NCBI GenBank assembly: GCA_016213775.1
Contig: JACQZR010000302.1
Span: 1 to 64,000, forward strand
Length of the DNA stretch: 64,000 nt
Reading direction: 5' to 3'
From: Acidobacteriota bacterium
Lineage (GTDB): Bacteria; Acidobacteriota; Terriglobia; Bryobacterales; Bryobacteraceae
Part shown: positions 8,289 through 16,472 of the stretch, in pieces
Numbering within the stretch: position 1 is the stretch's first letter
Layout: each line of letters starts with the position of its first letter
Made by a program: the position numbers and the translations under genes
The notes under the pieces: generated by a model
Told to the model about the DNA's origin: nothing
Seen by the model: the letters and a program-made list of their open reading frames with translations, nothing else
Databases searched by the model: none

Positions 8289-9997
8289 GTCTCATCCCGT
8301 GCCGTGTAACCGTTGAGAACCATCTGCGGTTCACTGGAATCGAGGATCTCCGCCAGCCGCTGGATGGAATCCACGGCGGGAGGATGAGTTTGGCAACGAA
8401 TCACCGAGAGGCACTCCAGTTTCACGAACACCGCCACCATGTGTGGATCGAATTGCGTGCCCGCATGCTGTTCCAGAATGTGGATGGCATCCTCGTGCGA
8501 CATGCCGCGGCGATACGGCCGGTCGGAGGTCATAGCGTCGTAAGCATCGGCGACGTGCACGATGCGCGCGTTAAGCGGAACAGCCGTGGCAATGAGCCCC
8601 AGCGGATAGCCCGTACCATCCCAGTTTTCATGATGCAGTTCGACAACGGGAAGGAACGGCGCGAAGCCGTTGACCCCCGCAAGAATCCGGCAGCCGATGA
8701 TGGGATGCTGCTGGATGAGAGTGAACTCCTCGCTCGTGAGTTTTCCGGGCTTCTGCAAGACAGCATCGGGAATTCCGATCTTGCCGATGTCGTGGAGCAG
8801 TGCCGCGATGCGCAGTTCGGCGATAACATCCACCGGCATGCCGATGGCAGCCGCCAACGCACAGGAGTATTCGCTCACGCGGCGGCTGTGTCCCGCGGTG
8901 TAATGGTCTCGCGCATCGAGGGCGCTGGCGAGCGCACCCACGAATTCGACGTATGCATTCAGGAGGCTCCTGCGGGACTCGCGGTGTGCGTGCGCAGCGT
9001 GATTGAAGCTGACCATCAGCTCGCGAATCTCCACCACCGCTGGCGAGGTTGATCCCAGGGCATGCTCAGGGAACTCCGGAAGCATACCAGTACTCTCCGC
9101 GGACCGCAGACGTGTAATGACCGCGGTGAGCGGTCCAACGATGGTGCGTGATGCAATCAGGCTCACCGCAAAAGCTGCAATCAGCGCAAGGCCGCCGGCG
9201 ATGAGAAAGACGCCGCGCAGGATCGCTTGCGTGGTTCCCGTCGCGCGGTCGACGCTCTGCAGGGTGCGCAGCTCATAGCCGCCATCGAGCGAGAGGCTCT
9301 GCACCGGCGAAGAGAGATAAGTCTCGCCCGCCAGACGCATTTCGCACTCCTGTTTCGGACGGCACCCCGCCAGCGCCTGCTCCATCTCATCCGAACTGAC
9401 TCGCGCAAGACTCGACTTGATCACTTTGCCCTCTCGCGCGAGGATGGCGGGCGTCGTGAAGCCGGAGAAATCGAAAGGTTCGCCGATCGCCAGAAAACCG
9501 AGATTCTCCTGTGCCTGATTGATCGGCGTCGATGCAATCTGAAACGTGCGCTCTCCCAGTTTTATGAGTCCCGCGCCAAGAGGCTGCAGACGCGCCACAT
9601 TGAGTGCGCCAAATGAGCCGTCCAGTCGGATCACCCCAGCCAGCGGAGTCCCCTCGCTGGAGGACACTACCAGCAAATCGAAACCTAGCGATTCGCACAT
9701 CTCCCGCAGCAGATCTTCCATCGTCAGCCGGGCGTCCCTGCCTTTCGGTTCCGCGAGCACCAACTGCAATCCGGCCTTCAAAGTGGCGTTCTCGCTCAGC
9801 ATCCGCAGAAAGCGGCTGTTTTGCAGTTCGCTCCTGGAGTGGACCCGCGCAATAGTGTCCTGCGTCTGGCGAAGTGAAGTCCGCAAGCTGTCGCGGACCG
9901 CGCCTTCCACCATTCGCTGAATAGCGAAGAAGCTGCCGGTGAGCAGAAGCGCGAATGGCAGGAACAGCAGCAGGAAAGCGCGGGTGGAGTATCGCAT
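8285..9997 (-). CDS. Membrane sensor with HD-GYP domain (predicted cyclic-di-GMP phosphodiesterase)
   Basis: The 570-residue protein has an N-terminal membrane helix (about 7-26), a periplasmic sensor region of about 240 residues, a second helix (about 270-292, LIAGGLALIAAFAVSLIAS), a HAMP-like linker and a C-terminal HD-GYP domain. The catalytic motifs are intact: HDIGKIGIPD at 402-411 and HHENWDGTGYP at 455-465. HD-GYP domains usually hydrolyse cyclic-di-GMP to GMP, controlling biofilm and surface behaviour. It starts 3 bases after the cupredoxin gene and overlaps the barrel gene by four bases. The natural reading is that a periplasmic redox or metal signal sensed with the cupredoxin is converted into a change in cyclic-di-GMP. 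The ligand is unknown. Confidence 0.85.
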   Translation of the reverse strand: MRYSTRAFLLLFLPFALLLTGSFFAIQRMVEGAVRDSLRTSLRQTQDTIARVHSRSELQNSRFLRMLSENATLKAGLQLVLAEPKGRDARLTMEDLLREMCESLGFDLLVVSSSEGTPLAGVIRLDGSFGALNVARLQPLGAGLIKLGERTFQIASTPINQAQENLGFLAIGEPFDFSGFTTPAILAREGKVIKSSLARVSSDEMEQALAGCRPKQECEMRLAGETYLSSPVQSLSLDGGYELRTLQSVDRATGTTQAILRGVFLIAGGLALIAAFAVSLIASRTIVGPLTAVITRLRSAESTGMLPEFPEHALGSTSPAVVEIRELMVSFNHAAHAHRESRRSLLNAYVEFVGALASALDARDHYTAGHSRRVSEYSCALAAAIGMPVDVIAELRIAALLHDIGKIGIPDAVLQKPGKLTSEEFTLIQQHPIIGCRILAGVNGFAPFLPVVELHHENWDGTGYPLGLIATAVPLNARIVHVADAYDAMTSDRPYRRGMSHEDAIHILEQHAGTQFDPHMVAVFVKLECLSVIRCQTHPPAVDSIQRLAEILDSSEPQMVLNGYTARDET

Positions 9998-10000
9998 CAG

Positions 10001-10717
10001 CTACCTGCGCGCCATTGCCGGCTTGGGCTCGTCCACAGGAATGAAGAACGTGACTTTGGCCGCGCCGGCCCCGGTAACGGTCACAGTCTGGCGAAAGTAT
10101 CCGGCCGTTTTGTGCCACGCGACGATCGTATATTTTCCAGGCGGAACGTCCGGCAGTTGGAAGCTGCCATCGCTCGCGGGCCGCGCGAACACGGAGTTGG
10201 GCGTGACAACAATCGCCGCCGACATGTTTGGATGCAGATGACAATTGACAAATACGATTCCCGGTTTCGGAAACGTGACCGTCCGCGTTTGATCCCTGGG
10301 GTAGTTCCCAAGATCAAACAATTTCGCTTTCGAAAGCGAGAACACGTTATGAAATATCGGGTCCTGGTTGGGAAAGGAAACCTGCGAGCCCGCGGGCACT
10401 GCCAGCACGTCCGGCAGAAAGCGGCGGTTCTTCTGAACCACTCTTTGCACCACTGTTTGCACCGCTGTCTGCACCGCGGGTACCGCCGGTAGAGTCCCCT
10501 CCAGATACACCACAACACGGTCGAATTCCGCTGCAATGGTGGGCTCGGGCGTTGACGCCAGGTCCACCGCCACCCCGCGCTGATAGGCGTCGGAAGATGC
10601 GCTGACTTTCGATTTGGTGAGCTTGCGTTTGATGATCACCGTGCCGCCCACCGCTGCGGCTGAGGCGGAGGATGCCACAAAGAGCCAGAGAATTCCTACT
10701 CTTAATACCTGCACCAT
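10001..10717 (-). CDS. Periplasmic cupredoxin (plastocyanin/methylamine-utilisation-like)
   Basis: The 238-residue product has a signal peptide (MVQVLRVGILWLFVASSASA) and a cupredoxin domain with type-1 copper ligands: His in IFHNVFSLS, then Cys, His and Met in VNCHLHPNMSA. The C-terminal part (GSFQLPDVPPGKYTIVAWHKTAG) is a short carboxypeptidase-regulatory-like beta-sandwich, as in proteins annotated 'methylamine utilization protein'. It heads the operon with the HD-GYP sensor (3-base gap) and the outer-membrane barrel. A run of alternating PAVPAVQTAVQTVVQRVVQ is present at about 77-95. Copper binding is well supported by the ligands; a role as redox sensor partner is inferred from context. 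Confidence 0.8.
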   Translation of the reverse strand: MVQVLRVGILWLFVASSASAAAVGGTVIIKRKLTKSKVSASSDAYQRGVAVDLASTPEPTIAAEFDRVVVYLEGTLPAVPAVQTAVQTVVQRVVQKNRRFLPDVLAVPAGSQVSFPNQDPIFHNVFSLSKAKLFDLGNYPRDQTRTVTFPKPGIVFVNCHLHPNMSAAIVVTPNSVFARPASDGSFQLPDVPPGKYTIVAWHKTAGYFRQTVTVTGAGAAKVTFFIPVDEPKPAMARR

Positions 10718-10775
10718 GCACGAGATTTTCGTCGGAATTCGATGAGCTTGACATAGGCGTAAAGATTCAATTCAT

Positions 10776-10825
10776 ACGGGGGTATCTCTTAAAGGTCGCC
10801 TAAGGCGTACGCCGCACGGGGGTAT
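10776..10825. promoter_or_regulatory. Two 10-bp direct repeats (ACGGGGGTAT) 40 bp apart upstream of the cupredoxin operon
   Basis: ACGGGGGTAT occurs at 10776-10785 and again at 10816-10825, exactly 40 bp apart (close to four helical turns). The copy nearer the gene sits in ATAC-GGGG-GTAT, a small dyad. They lie 59-108 bp upstream of the cupredoxin start, where a regulator would bind. C-tract operators flanked by TA are typical of CsoR/RcnR-type metal sensors, which would suit a copper protein, but the resemblance is loose. Confidence 0.45.
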
Positions 10826-10835
10826 TCCAATCTCC

Positions 10836-11095
10836 TCAGTGGGTCATCGAGTAAATGATGTAGTTGACGCCGATGCGGAACGCCATCGACGATCGCCACA
10901 ACCACGCGGTGCCGTTGCGCTCAATCTGGTCGCCGCGAGCGACATTCAGCCCCGGCACGCGTACACGCTCGGCGAGATGAGCGAGGAATCCCCGTGCTCA
11001 AAGAACTCGCGCAGGCGGCCGGCCTGTGCGGGAGTGAAGATCCAGTCCCCGACTCCGACGGCGTAAAGCCAGGCGCATGCCGATCGCCTTCGCGG
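10836..11095 (-). pseudogene. Degraded C-terminal fragment of a DUF4159 protein
   Basis: On the minus strand one frame reads WLYAVGVGDWIFTPAQAG followed by RLREFFEHG, and a second, shifted frame reads AFRIGVNYIIYSMTH before a TGA at 10836-10838. Both match memory of DUF4159 proteins (WPWLYAVEVG...LREYLLRGG... and a C-terminus AFRxGVNYVIYSMTH). A stop and frameshifts lie between them, and the central third of the domain is missing, so it cannot make a functional protein. The matching N-terminal part of such a protein is found at 19490-19799 on the opposite strand. Confidence 0.6.
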
Positions 11096-11673
11096 TCCTC
11101 GTAACCGGATAGCCGTCACAAAACGGCGCGCCGGTTTCCGATGATCGCAAGCCTGATGGAAGCCCTTTGCGAGCTTCGGCTCCAAGCCCAATTTGACTTC
11201 GGTTCTTCGGGCGAAAAGCTGCCCGTACCTCAATCAGATCATGGATGGCATCCTTATTACCTATGAGTAATTTCCGCATCCGCGCAATTGTAAGGTGCCG
11301 AGAGTGCTGTGTCCAGCGTTTGTCAGCCCATCCCATTCGAAGTGGGCCGCAAACACCGTGGGTCTTGAAGAGGCAACAGCAAGAATATCTCTCACGGAGG
11401 ACACGGAGATCGCGGAGATCGCGGAGCCAAACCAACCCAATCCGTCTCCGTGACCTCCGTGCGCCCCGTGAGAAAGAAAGACGCGCGGACAACATGGAAA
11501 TTCGAGGGAGGCAGGCGGAGTCCTGAAAGCATGAAGCCGCGGATGAAAACAGTGGACTGTTTGAGATTGAGAATCAGGCGCGCTGCGCGCGACGCCCGGA
11601 CCAACGGCGCTTGCCGGGACACCAGAATGTTCTAATAGCCCTTGCGCGGCCGCGCCACCGAGATCGCCGCTAC
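11096..11673. other. Non-coding stretch without a supported gene
   Basis: No frame here has a convincing start, Shine-Dalgarno or protein-like composition. The right half carries the palindromic dispersed-type repeat annotated separately at 11390-11473. The left part may be decayed sequence belonging to the adjacent DUF4159 remnant. Confidence 0.5.
11390..11473. repeat. Imperfect long inverted repeat of CACGGAG-type units
   Basis: The left arm (11390-11427) is built from short units TCACGGAGG, ACACGGAGA, TCGCGGAGA, TCGCGGAG. The right arm (11445-11473) is their imperfect reverse complement (CTCCGTGACC, TCCGTGCGCC, CCGTGAGA). The two arms could form a long hairpin around a 17-nt loop. Such 'CGGAGG..CACGGAG' units are common intergenic repeats in acidobacterial and planctomycete genomes. 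It has no coding content. Confidence 0.6.
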
Positions 11674-12987
11674 TTACGGTTTCACCAGTGTGCCGTCGAT
11701 GGCCCGGTCCGCCGGGTACGCGCCCCCATTGCGAATATCCCCGAGCGGATACTTCGCCGCCACCTTCTCATCCAGGTCAATCCCCAGTCCTGGCTTGCCG
11801 CTGCCGTACAGATAGCCCTTCCGGATCTCCGCTACCCCAGGCATCATCTCGTGCACGCTCGGCGGGAAGCTATTCTCCTCCTGTATCCCGAAGGCCGTTG
11901 ACGAAATGTCCACGTGGTAGGCCGCAAGCTGGTTCACGGGGTCGTTCTCGCCGCCCTCCTGGAAGGCCGTCTTCACGCCGAAGAACTCGCATAAGATGGC
12001 CGTCTTCTTGGCCTGCGTGATGCCCCCCATTGCCGAGACCCGGCAGCGCACAAAGTCGATCAGCCGCTCGGTCACCAGCGGGACGTACTCGAACGGATGA
12101 GTGAAGACTTCACCAACCGCTTGCGGGGTGGTGCAAACCTGCCGGATCTGCCGGTACCACTGCACCTGCTCGGGCGCGAGCACGTCTTCGAGAAACAGCA
12201 TCTGGTAGGGTTGCAGGCGCCGTGCCAGCTCCACAGCGTTGATCCCGTTGAGATGCGAGTGCGCATCGTGGCAGAGCTTCGGCTCAAACCCGACCTTTGA
12301 ACGTACGTAGTCGAACAGCTCCGGGATCACCTTGACGTAAGTCTCCTCGTCGAAGGCCGGACCCGCATAGCCATTCTCGGGCCGCGAGCCCTGTCCGGGA
12401 GGAATGAATCCGCCGCCGCCGTACCCGCCCAATTGCACGCGGATGTGCCGAAAGCCCTTCTCCATGGACCGCTGCACGCCCTCGGCCGCGGCCACCTTGT
12501 CACGTCCGCCGGCATGATCATAACAAGGCACCGCATCGCGCACCTTGCCGCCGAGCATCTCATACACCGGCATCCCCGCGCGCTTGCCCTTGATGTCCCA
12601 CAACGCCACGTCCATGGCGGCCAGCACGTTGTTGTTGACCGGCCCGTTGCGCCAGTAGGTCCGTACGTGCGAGGTCTGCCAGAGGTCCTCGATGCGGTCC
12701 GGATCCTTCCCAATGATCCACGGTCCGAGGTGCTTCTCCAATGCCGCAATCACGGCGTGCGTCTGGTAGTGGTTGCCTGCGGTTCCGATGCCATACAGTC
12801 CCGGCTCGCTGGTGAGCAGCTTCAGAAACACCCAACGGTAGTTGCGTCCGCCGTTGGTGGTGATCACCTTGAATCCGGTGATCTTCAACGGCGGCAGGCC
12901 GTTGACGTTCTTTCGTGCCTGCTGTTGCGCGGCGGCGGGCATGGCCGGAGCGGCGAGAATGGGCTTCCACAGGTCGCGGCGTTTCAT
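11674..12987 (-). CDS. Exported enolase-superfamily protein (mandelate racemase / mannonate dehydratase-like)
   Basis: The 437-residue product begins MKRRDLWKPILAAPAMPAAAQ, a probable Tat-type export signal, followed by the N-terminal capping domain (MDVALWDIKGKRAGMPVYEMLGG) and a C-terminal barrel. Candidate metal ligands sit at strand ends: Asp in KLCHDAHSHL, Glu in LFLEDVLAPE and Glu in QAVGEVFTHP. The barrel continues through FVRCRVSAMGGITQAKKTA and QEGGENDPVNQLAAYH. This resembles the RspA/mannonate-galactonate dehydratase branch, which abstracts a proton next to a sugar-acid carboxylate. It lies 12 bases downstream of the DUF1080 gene, so the pair probably acts on carbohydrates outside the cytoplasm. 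Export of this normally cytoplasmic family is notable. Exact substrate unknown. Confidence 0.82.
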   Translation of the reverse strand: MKRRDLWKPILAAPAMPAAAQQQARKNVNGLPPLKITGFKVITTNGGRNYRWVFLKLLTSEPGLYGIGTAGNHYQTHAVIAALEKHLGPWIIGKDPDRIEDLWQTSHVRTYWRNGPVNNNVLAAMDVALWDIKGKRAGMPVYEMLGGKVRDAVPCYDHAGGRDKVAAAEGVQRSMEKGFRHIRVQLGGYGGGGFIPPGQGSRPENGYAGPAFDEETYVKVIPELFDYVRSKVGFEPKLCHDAHSHLNGINAVELARRLQPYQMLFLEDVLAPEQVQWYRQIRQVCTTPQAVGEVFTHPFEYVPLVTERLIDFVRCRVSAMGGITQAKKTAILCEFFGVKTAFQEGGENDPVNQLAAYHVDISSTAFGIQEENSFPPSVHEMMPGVAEIRKGYLYGSGKPGLGIDLDEKVAAKYPLGDIRNGGAYPADRAIDGTLVKP

Positions 12988-12999
12988 TTTGATCTACCC

Positions 13000-13851
13000 T
13001 CAATAGCGGCAGGCGCTCTTGTCTTCCCTGGTGAAGTAGGGCCGGTAGTTCTTCGCCTTCTGGTCCTTGCATCCGACCAGGCTCAGCAGTTCCACTTTGC
13101 GGAAGTCGACCGGATGGCTCTCGCTCTGCAGCGAGATGGTGCCCTCCTCCAGCAGTTGCCCGTCCTTCTTCACGGCCGGATCGAACTTGCTTACTGATCC
13201 GCCACCGATCTGCGGCTGTTCATAGGTGAGCGCCAACTGCCCGTTCACCCAGTGTTTCACTATGCCCGACCCGTGGACCTCGGCTTCCACACGCACCCAC
13301 TGGTCGCCATCGAAGGTGGGCGACGTGGCATTCACGCAATGCGGCGTGAAGAGCTTGCCGTCGCGCACCACGTTCGTGCCCGGCGTGCATAGATTCGCCG
13401 TAGTGCGCGGGCCCTTGCCCAACCCGCCGAGCAATTGCACCTCGATCGAGATGGGGAAATCCTGATCCTTCCCCATGGACTCCGGTGTCTGCCCGTGCAC
13501 CATGATGCCGCTGTTGCGCGTGGCCCAGCCTGGTCCGCCGGGGCACTGATCACCGACGAAGCGGTACTCGGCGGCCACCACGTAGTGCGAGAACTTCTGC
13601 TTGTAGAACATGTGTCCGAACTGGCTGTTGAACTCCTTGTACTGGTCGTAGCGCACTTTCAACAGACCGTCCTCGACGCGGAAGGTGTTGCCCAAATTGA
13701 CGCCCGCGTTCTGGCCAGTGATTTTCACGGTCCAGTCCTTGAGGTCCTTGCCATTAAACAATTGGATCCAATCCTGTTTCGGGGCATCGATCTGCGCCAT
13801 CGCCACTCCTGCGCTACAAAGCAGGCCGCATAGAAAGAGCTTATATGTCAT
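13000..13851 (-). CDS. Secreted DUF1080 (3-keto-disaccharide hydrolase-like) protein
   Basis: The 283-residue product has a signal peptide (MTYKLFLCGLLCSAGVAMA) and the DUF1080 opening DWIQLFNGKDLKDWTVKI, then SHYVVAAEYRF, NSGIMVHGQ, PISIEVQLLGG, WVRVEAEVHGSG and a closing ISLQSESHPVDFRKVELL. These mark the concanavalin-like sandwich of this family, some of whose members hydrolyse 3-keto-glycosides. A C-terminal tail with two cysteines follows. It is first in a two-gene operon with the exported enolase-superfamily protein, 12 bases apart. Carbohydrate processing is the likely role; the precise bond is not determined. Confidence 0.82.
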   Translation of the reverse strand: MTYKLFLCGLLCSAGVAMAQIDAPKQDWIQLFNGKDLKDWTVKITGQNAGVNLGNTFRVEDGLLKVRYDQYKEFNSQFGHMFYKQKFSHYVVAAEYRFVGDQCPGGPGWATRNSGIMVHGQTPESMGKDQDFPISIEVQLLGGLGKGPRTTANLCTPGTNVVRDGKLFTPHCVNATSPTFDGDQWVRVEAEVHGSGIVKHWVNGQLALTYEQPQIGGGSVSKFDPAVKKDGQLLEEGTISLQSESHPVDFRKVELLSLVGCKDQKAKNYRPYFTREDKSACRY

Positions 13852-13989
13852 CTCAGACGGTAGTGTACTGGATTTCGTACGACGCTATCAGGAGCGCACA
13901 GGGTGCGGAGGCGCGGCCCCCCCGTCTGGGTGGGAATTGAGCTGTCCAAGATCGGCGATGAGGAGTTGGCGGTTCGCGTAATCCCTGAT

Positions 13990-16407
13990 TCATTCGCCGC
14001 GGAGCAGAGTCGCCGGATTGATCTGTGAGGCGCGCCGCGCGGGGATGAGACATGCGGAAACAGCCACCAGCGCCAGCACCATGCAGCCCGCAGCGAGGAT
14101 ACGGGCGTCGTGTTCCTGCACGCCGTAGAGCAGCGAACGCAGCAGCCGTGCCGATAGCAGCGCGCCTCCAATGCCCAACAGCAACCCTGCAACTGTCAAA
14201 GTGACCCCGCGCCACGTGATCCATCGCAACACCTCGCCCGGACGCGCTCCCAGAGCCATCCGGATGGCAATCTCGCGCGAACGCTGCGTCACCAGATACG
14301 AAAGGACCCCATAGATCCCGATCGCCGCCAGCACCAGCGCCAGCAGCGCGAACAGGCCGAGCAGCATCATCGACTGCCGCCGGTGGGCCACCTCGTCTTC
14401 CACAATAGTCTCCATGGTCCGCACTCGCGACACCGGTTGATCTTTGTCGATACTCCACACCGTTTGCCGGATGGTCTCCGCGATCGATGCCGGCGCAACG
14501 CTCGTTCGAACCGCCATTTGCCCCGGATTCGGCCACTCATTCGCTCCCTGACGGTGCGGTATATAGATTGCCGGCTTCAGTGCGAAGTCAATCCCGCGCT
14601 CATGGATCTCCTTCACCACGCCCACCACCGTAAGCCATGGATACTGCGCCCCGCGCTGCGAAACCTGAACATGCTTGCCAAGCGCGCTCTCGCCGGGCCA
14701 GTGCAGGTTCGCCATCGTTTCGTTGATGATCACCACCGGCGGCGCTGTGGCCGAGTCGGAATCAGCGAAGAACCGGCCTTCTCGCAGCCGCGCTCCGATG
14801 GTCTCCATAAAGCCCACCGTGATAGCCCGGTACAATGCGTCCTGATGGATGGTCTCGCGTCCCACCGGCTGGCCTCGCAAAACATAGCCGTTAGTATTGC
14901 CGCGCGTCGTCAAAGGGAGGTTGGAAGTGTACCCCGCGGAAACCACACCGGGCAGCGTCCGCACCTTCTCCAGAATGCTGTTGAGAAAGGCGAACCGCTT
15001 CTCGAAATCAGGGTACCGGCTCGAAGGCGGGAAGGTGTCCATCGTCAATAGGTGATCCGTTCGCATCCCGATGTCCGCCTGGTAGAGGTTCCTCAGCGTT
15101 TGCATCATCAATCCCGCGCCGGCCAATAGCGTCAGTGCGAGAGAAACCTGGACAACCACCAGGCCGCTTCGCAAGAAAGAATGACGTCCGCCGGCCGTCC
15201 CTCTGCCGCCTTGCTTCAACGCATCCTGCAAGTCCACGCGCACCGCTGTCCATGCCGGAATCGCCCCAAACAGCAAACCGGTCAGCAACGCCACCATCAT
15301 TGTGAAGCCCAGCATCATCGGGTCCAACTCCAGCCGCGTCTCCGCCATCGTGCGCGGAATCAGAGTCTCCAGAGTGCGCATCCCCAACTTCGCCAGCAGC
15401 AATCCTCCAACAGCCCCCAGCAACGCCAGCAGCAGACTCTCCGTCAGCAACTGCTGCAGCAACCTGGAAGCACCGGCCCCAACAGCCGATCGCAACGCCA
15501 TTTCGCGATGCCGTTCGCCGCTGCGCGCCAGCAGCAGGTTCGCGATGTTGGCGCAGGCAATCAGCAGCACGCAACCGGCGGCGAACAGCAATGCCATGAG
15601 CAGGTCCTTTGACTCAGTGGAGATCGCCTCCCGAAGCGGAACCACCGCCGACCCGATTCCACTGTTGCTGTTCGGATACTCGTTCTCCAATCGCTTCATG
15701 ATGCCAGACATCTCGGTTTGCGCCTGCTGCACACTCACGCCCGGCTTCAGCCGTGCCACGCAAGTGAGATAGTGCGACCCACGCCGTGCCAAATGCTCGG
15801 GCGTGAAAGCAGCCGGAACCCACGCGTCCACACGGCGATGAAAAGAGAAAGCTCTCGGCATCACGCCGATGACCATATATGGTGCGCTGTTCAACAGGAT
15901 CTTTCGCCCGACAATTGACCTTTCCCCGCCGTAACGGCGTGTCCACAACCCGTGGCTGAGCACCACAACCTTCTCGTCCTTCTCATCCTCGGTTTGCGTG
16001 AACACCCGGCCCAAAACGGGCGACGCGCCCAGCACCTGCCACAAGCTCGCCGTCGCCGCCGTCGCGAAGATCTGCTCAGGCACGCCATCGCCGGTGATGC
16101 TGAACGCCGCTCCGCGAGTTGCCGCGACCTCGGTGAACACCGTGTTCTGCTTGCGAACATCCACCCAATTCGCCGGAGCCGGATTGTTCCGCGGAAACCC
16201 CATGCGCGACGAATCCTCGTACACCATCACCAGCCGGTCCATATCGGCGTAAGGCAATGGAGCCAGTAGTACGGCATGCACGACACTGAACACCGCCGTG
16301 TTCGCGCCGATCCCCAAGGCCAGTGCGAGGATCGCCACAGCCGCAAAACCGGGTGAGCGCCGTAACAATCGGAAACCGTAGCGGGCATCCTCAAGGAAAA
16401 CTCTCAT
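13990..16407 (-). CDS. MacB/FtsX-type ABC permease (ADOP family)
   Basis: The 805-residue protein has two MacB_PCD-FtsX units: an N-terminal helix (AAVAILALALGIGANTAVFS), an extracytoplasmic domain, three helices near 285-400, then a second copy ending with helices at about 690-790 and the C-terminal ARRASQINPATLLRGE. Two permease units and no ATPase in the same operon are the features of the 'acidobacterial duplicated orphan permease' group. Such proteins are thought to be mechanotransmission or export parts, but individual functions are unknown. The gene is divergent from the ACE-like peptidase, sharing a short promoter region of 65 bases. No partner periplasmic adaptor is adjacent. Confidence 0.88.
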   Translation of the reverse strand: MRVFLEDARYGFRLLRRSPGFAAVAILALALGIGANTAVFSVVHAVLLAPLPYADMDRLVMVYEDSSRMGFPRNNPAPANWVDVRKQNTVFTEVAATRGAAFSITGDGVPEQIFATAATASLWQVLGASPVLGRVFTQTEDEKDEKVVVLSHGLWTRRYGGERSIVGRKILLNSAPYMVIGVMPRAFSFHRRVDAWVPAAFTPEHLARRGSHYLTCVARLKPGVSVQQAQTEMSGIMKRLENEYPNSNSGIGSAVVPLREAISTESKDLLMALLFAAGCVLLIACANIANLLLARSGERHREMALRSAVGAGASRLLQQLLTESLLLALLGAVGGLLLAKLGMRTLETLIPRTMAETRLELDPMMLGFTMMVALLTGLLFGAIPAWTAVRVDLQDALKQGGRGTAGGRHSFLRSGLVVVQVSLALTLLAGAGLMMQTLRNLYQADIGMRTDHLLTMDTFPPSSRYPDFEKRFAFLNSILEKVRTLPGVVSAGYTSNLPLTTRGNTNGYVLRGQPVGRETIHQDALYRAITVGFMETIGARLREGRFFADSDSATAPPVVIINETMANLHWPGESALGKHVQVSQRGAQYPWLTVVGVVKEIHERGIDFALKPAIYIPHRQGANEWPNPGQMAVRTSVAPASIAETIRQTVWSIDKDQPVSRVRTMETIVEDEVAHRRQSMMLLGLFALLALVLAAIGIYGVLSYLVTQRSREIAIRMALGARPGEVLRWITWRGVTLTVAGLLLGIGGALLSARLLRSLLYGVQEHDARILAAGCMVLALVAVSACLIPARRASQINPATLLRGE

Positions 16408-16472
16408 GTGATGTGATACGACGCCGCGCCGTCACCGTTCCGGAAATGTTTGGCATGCGTCATAATTTAGCA

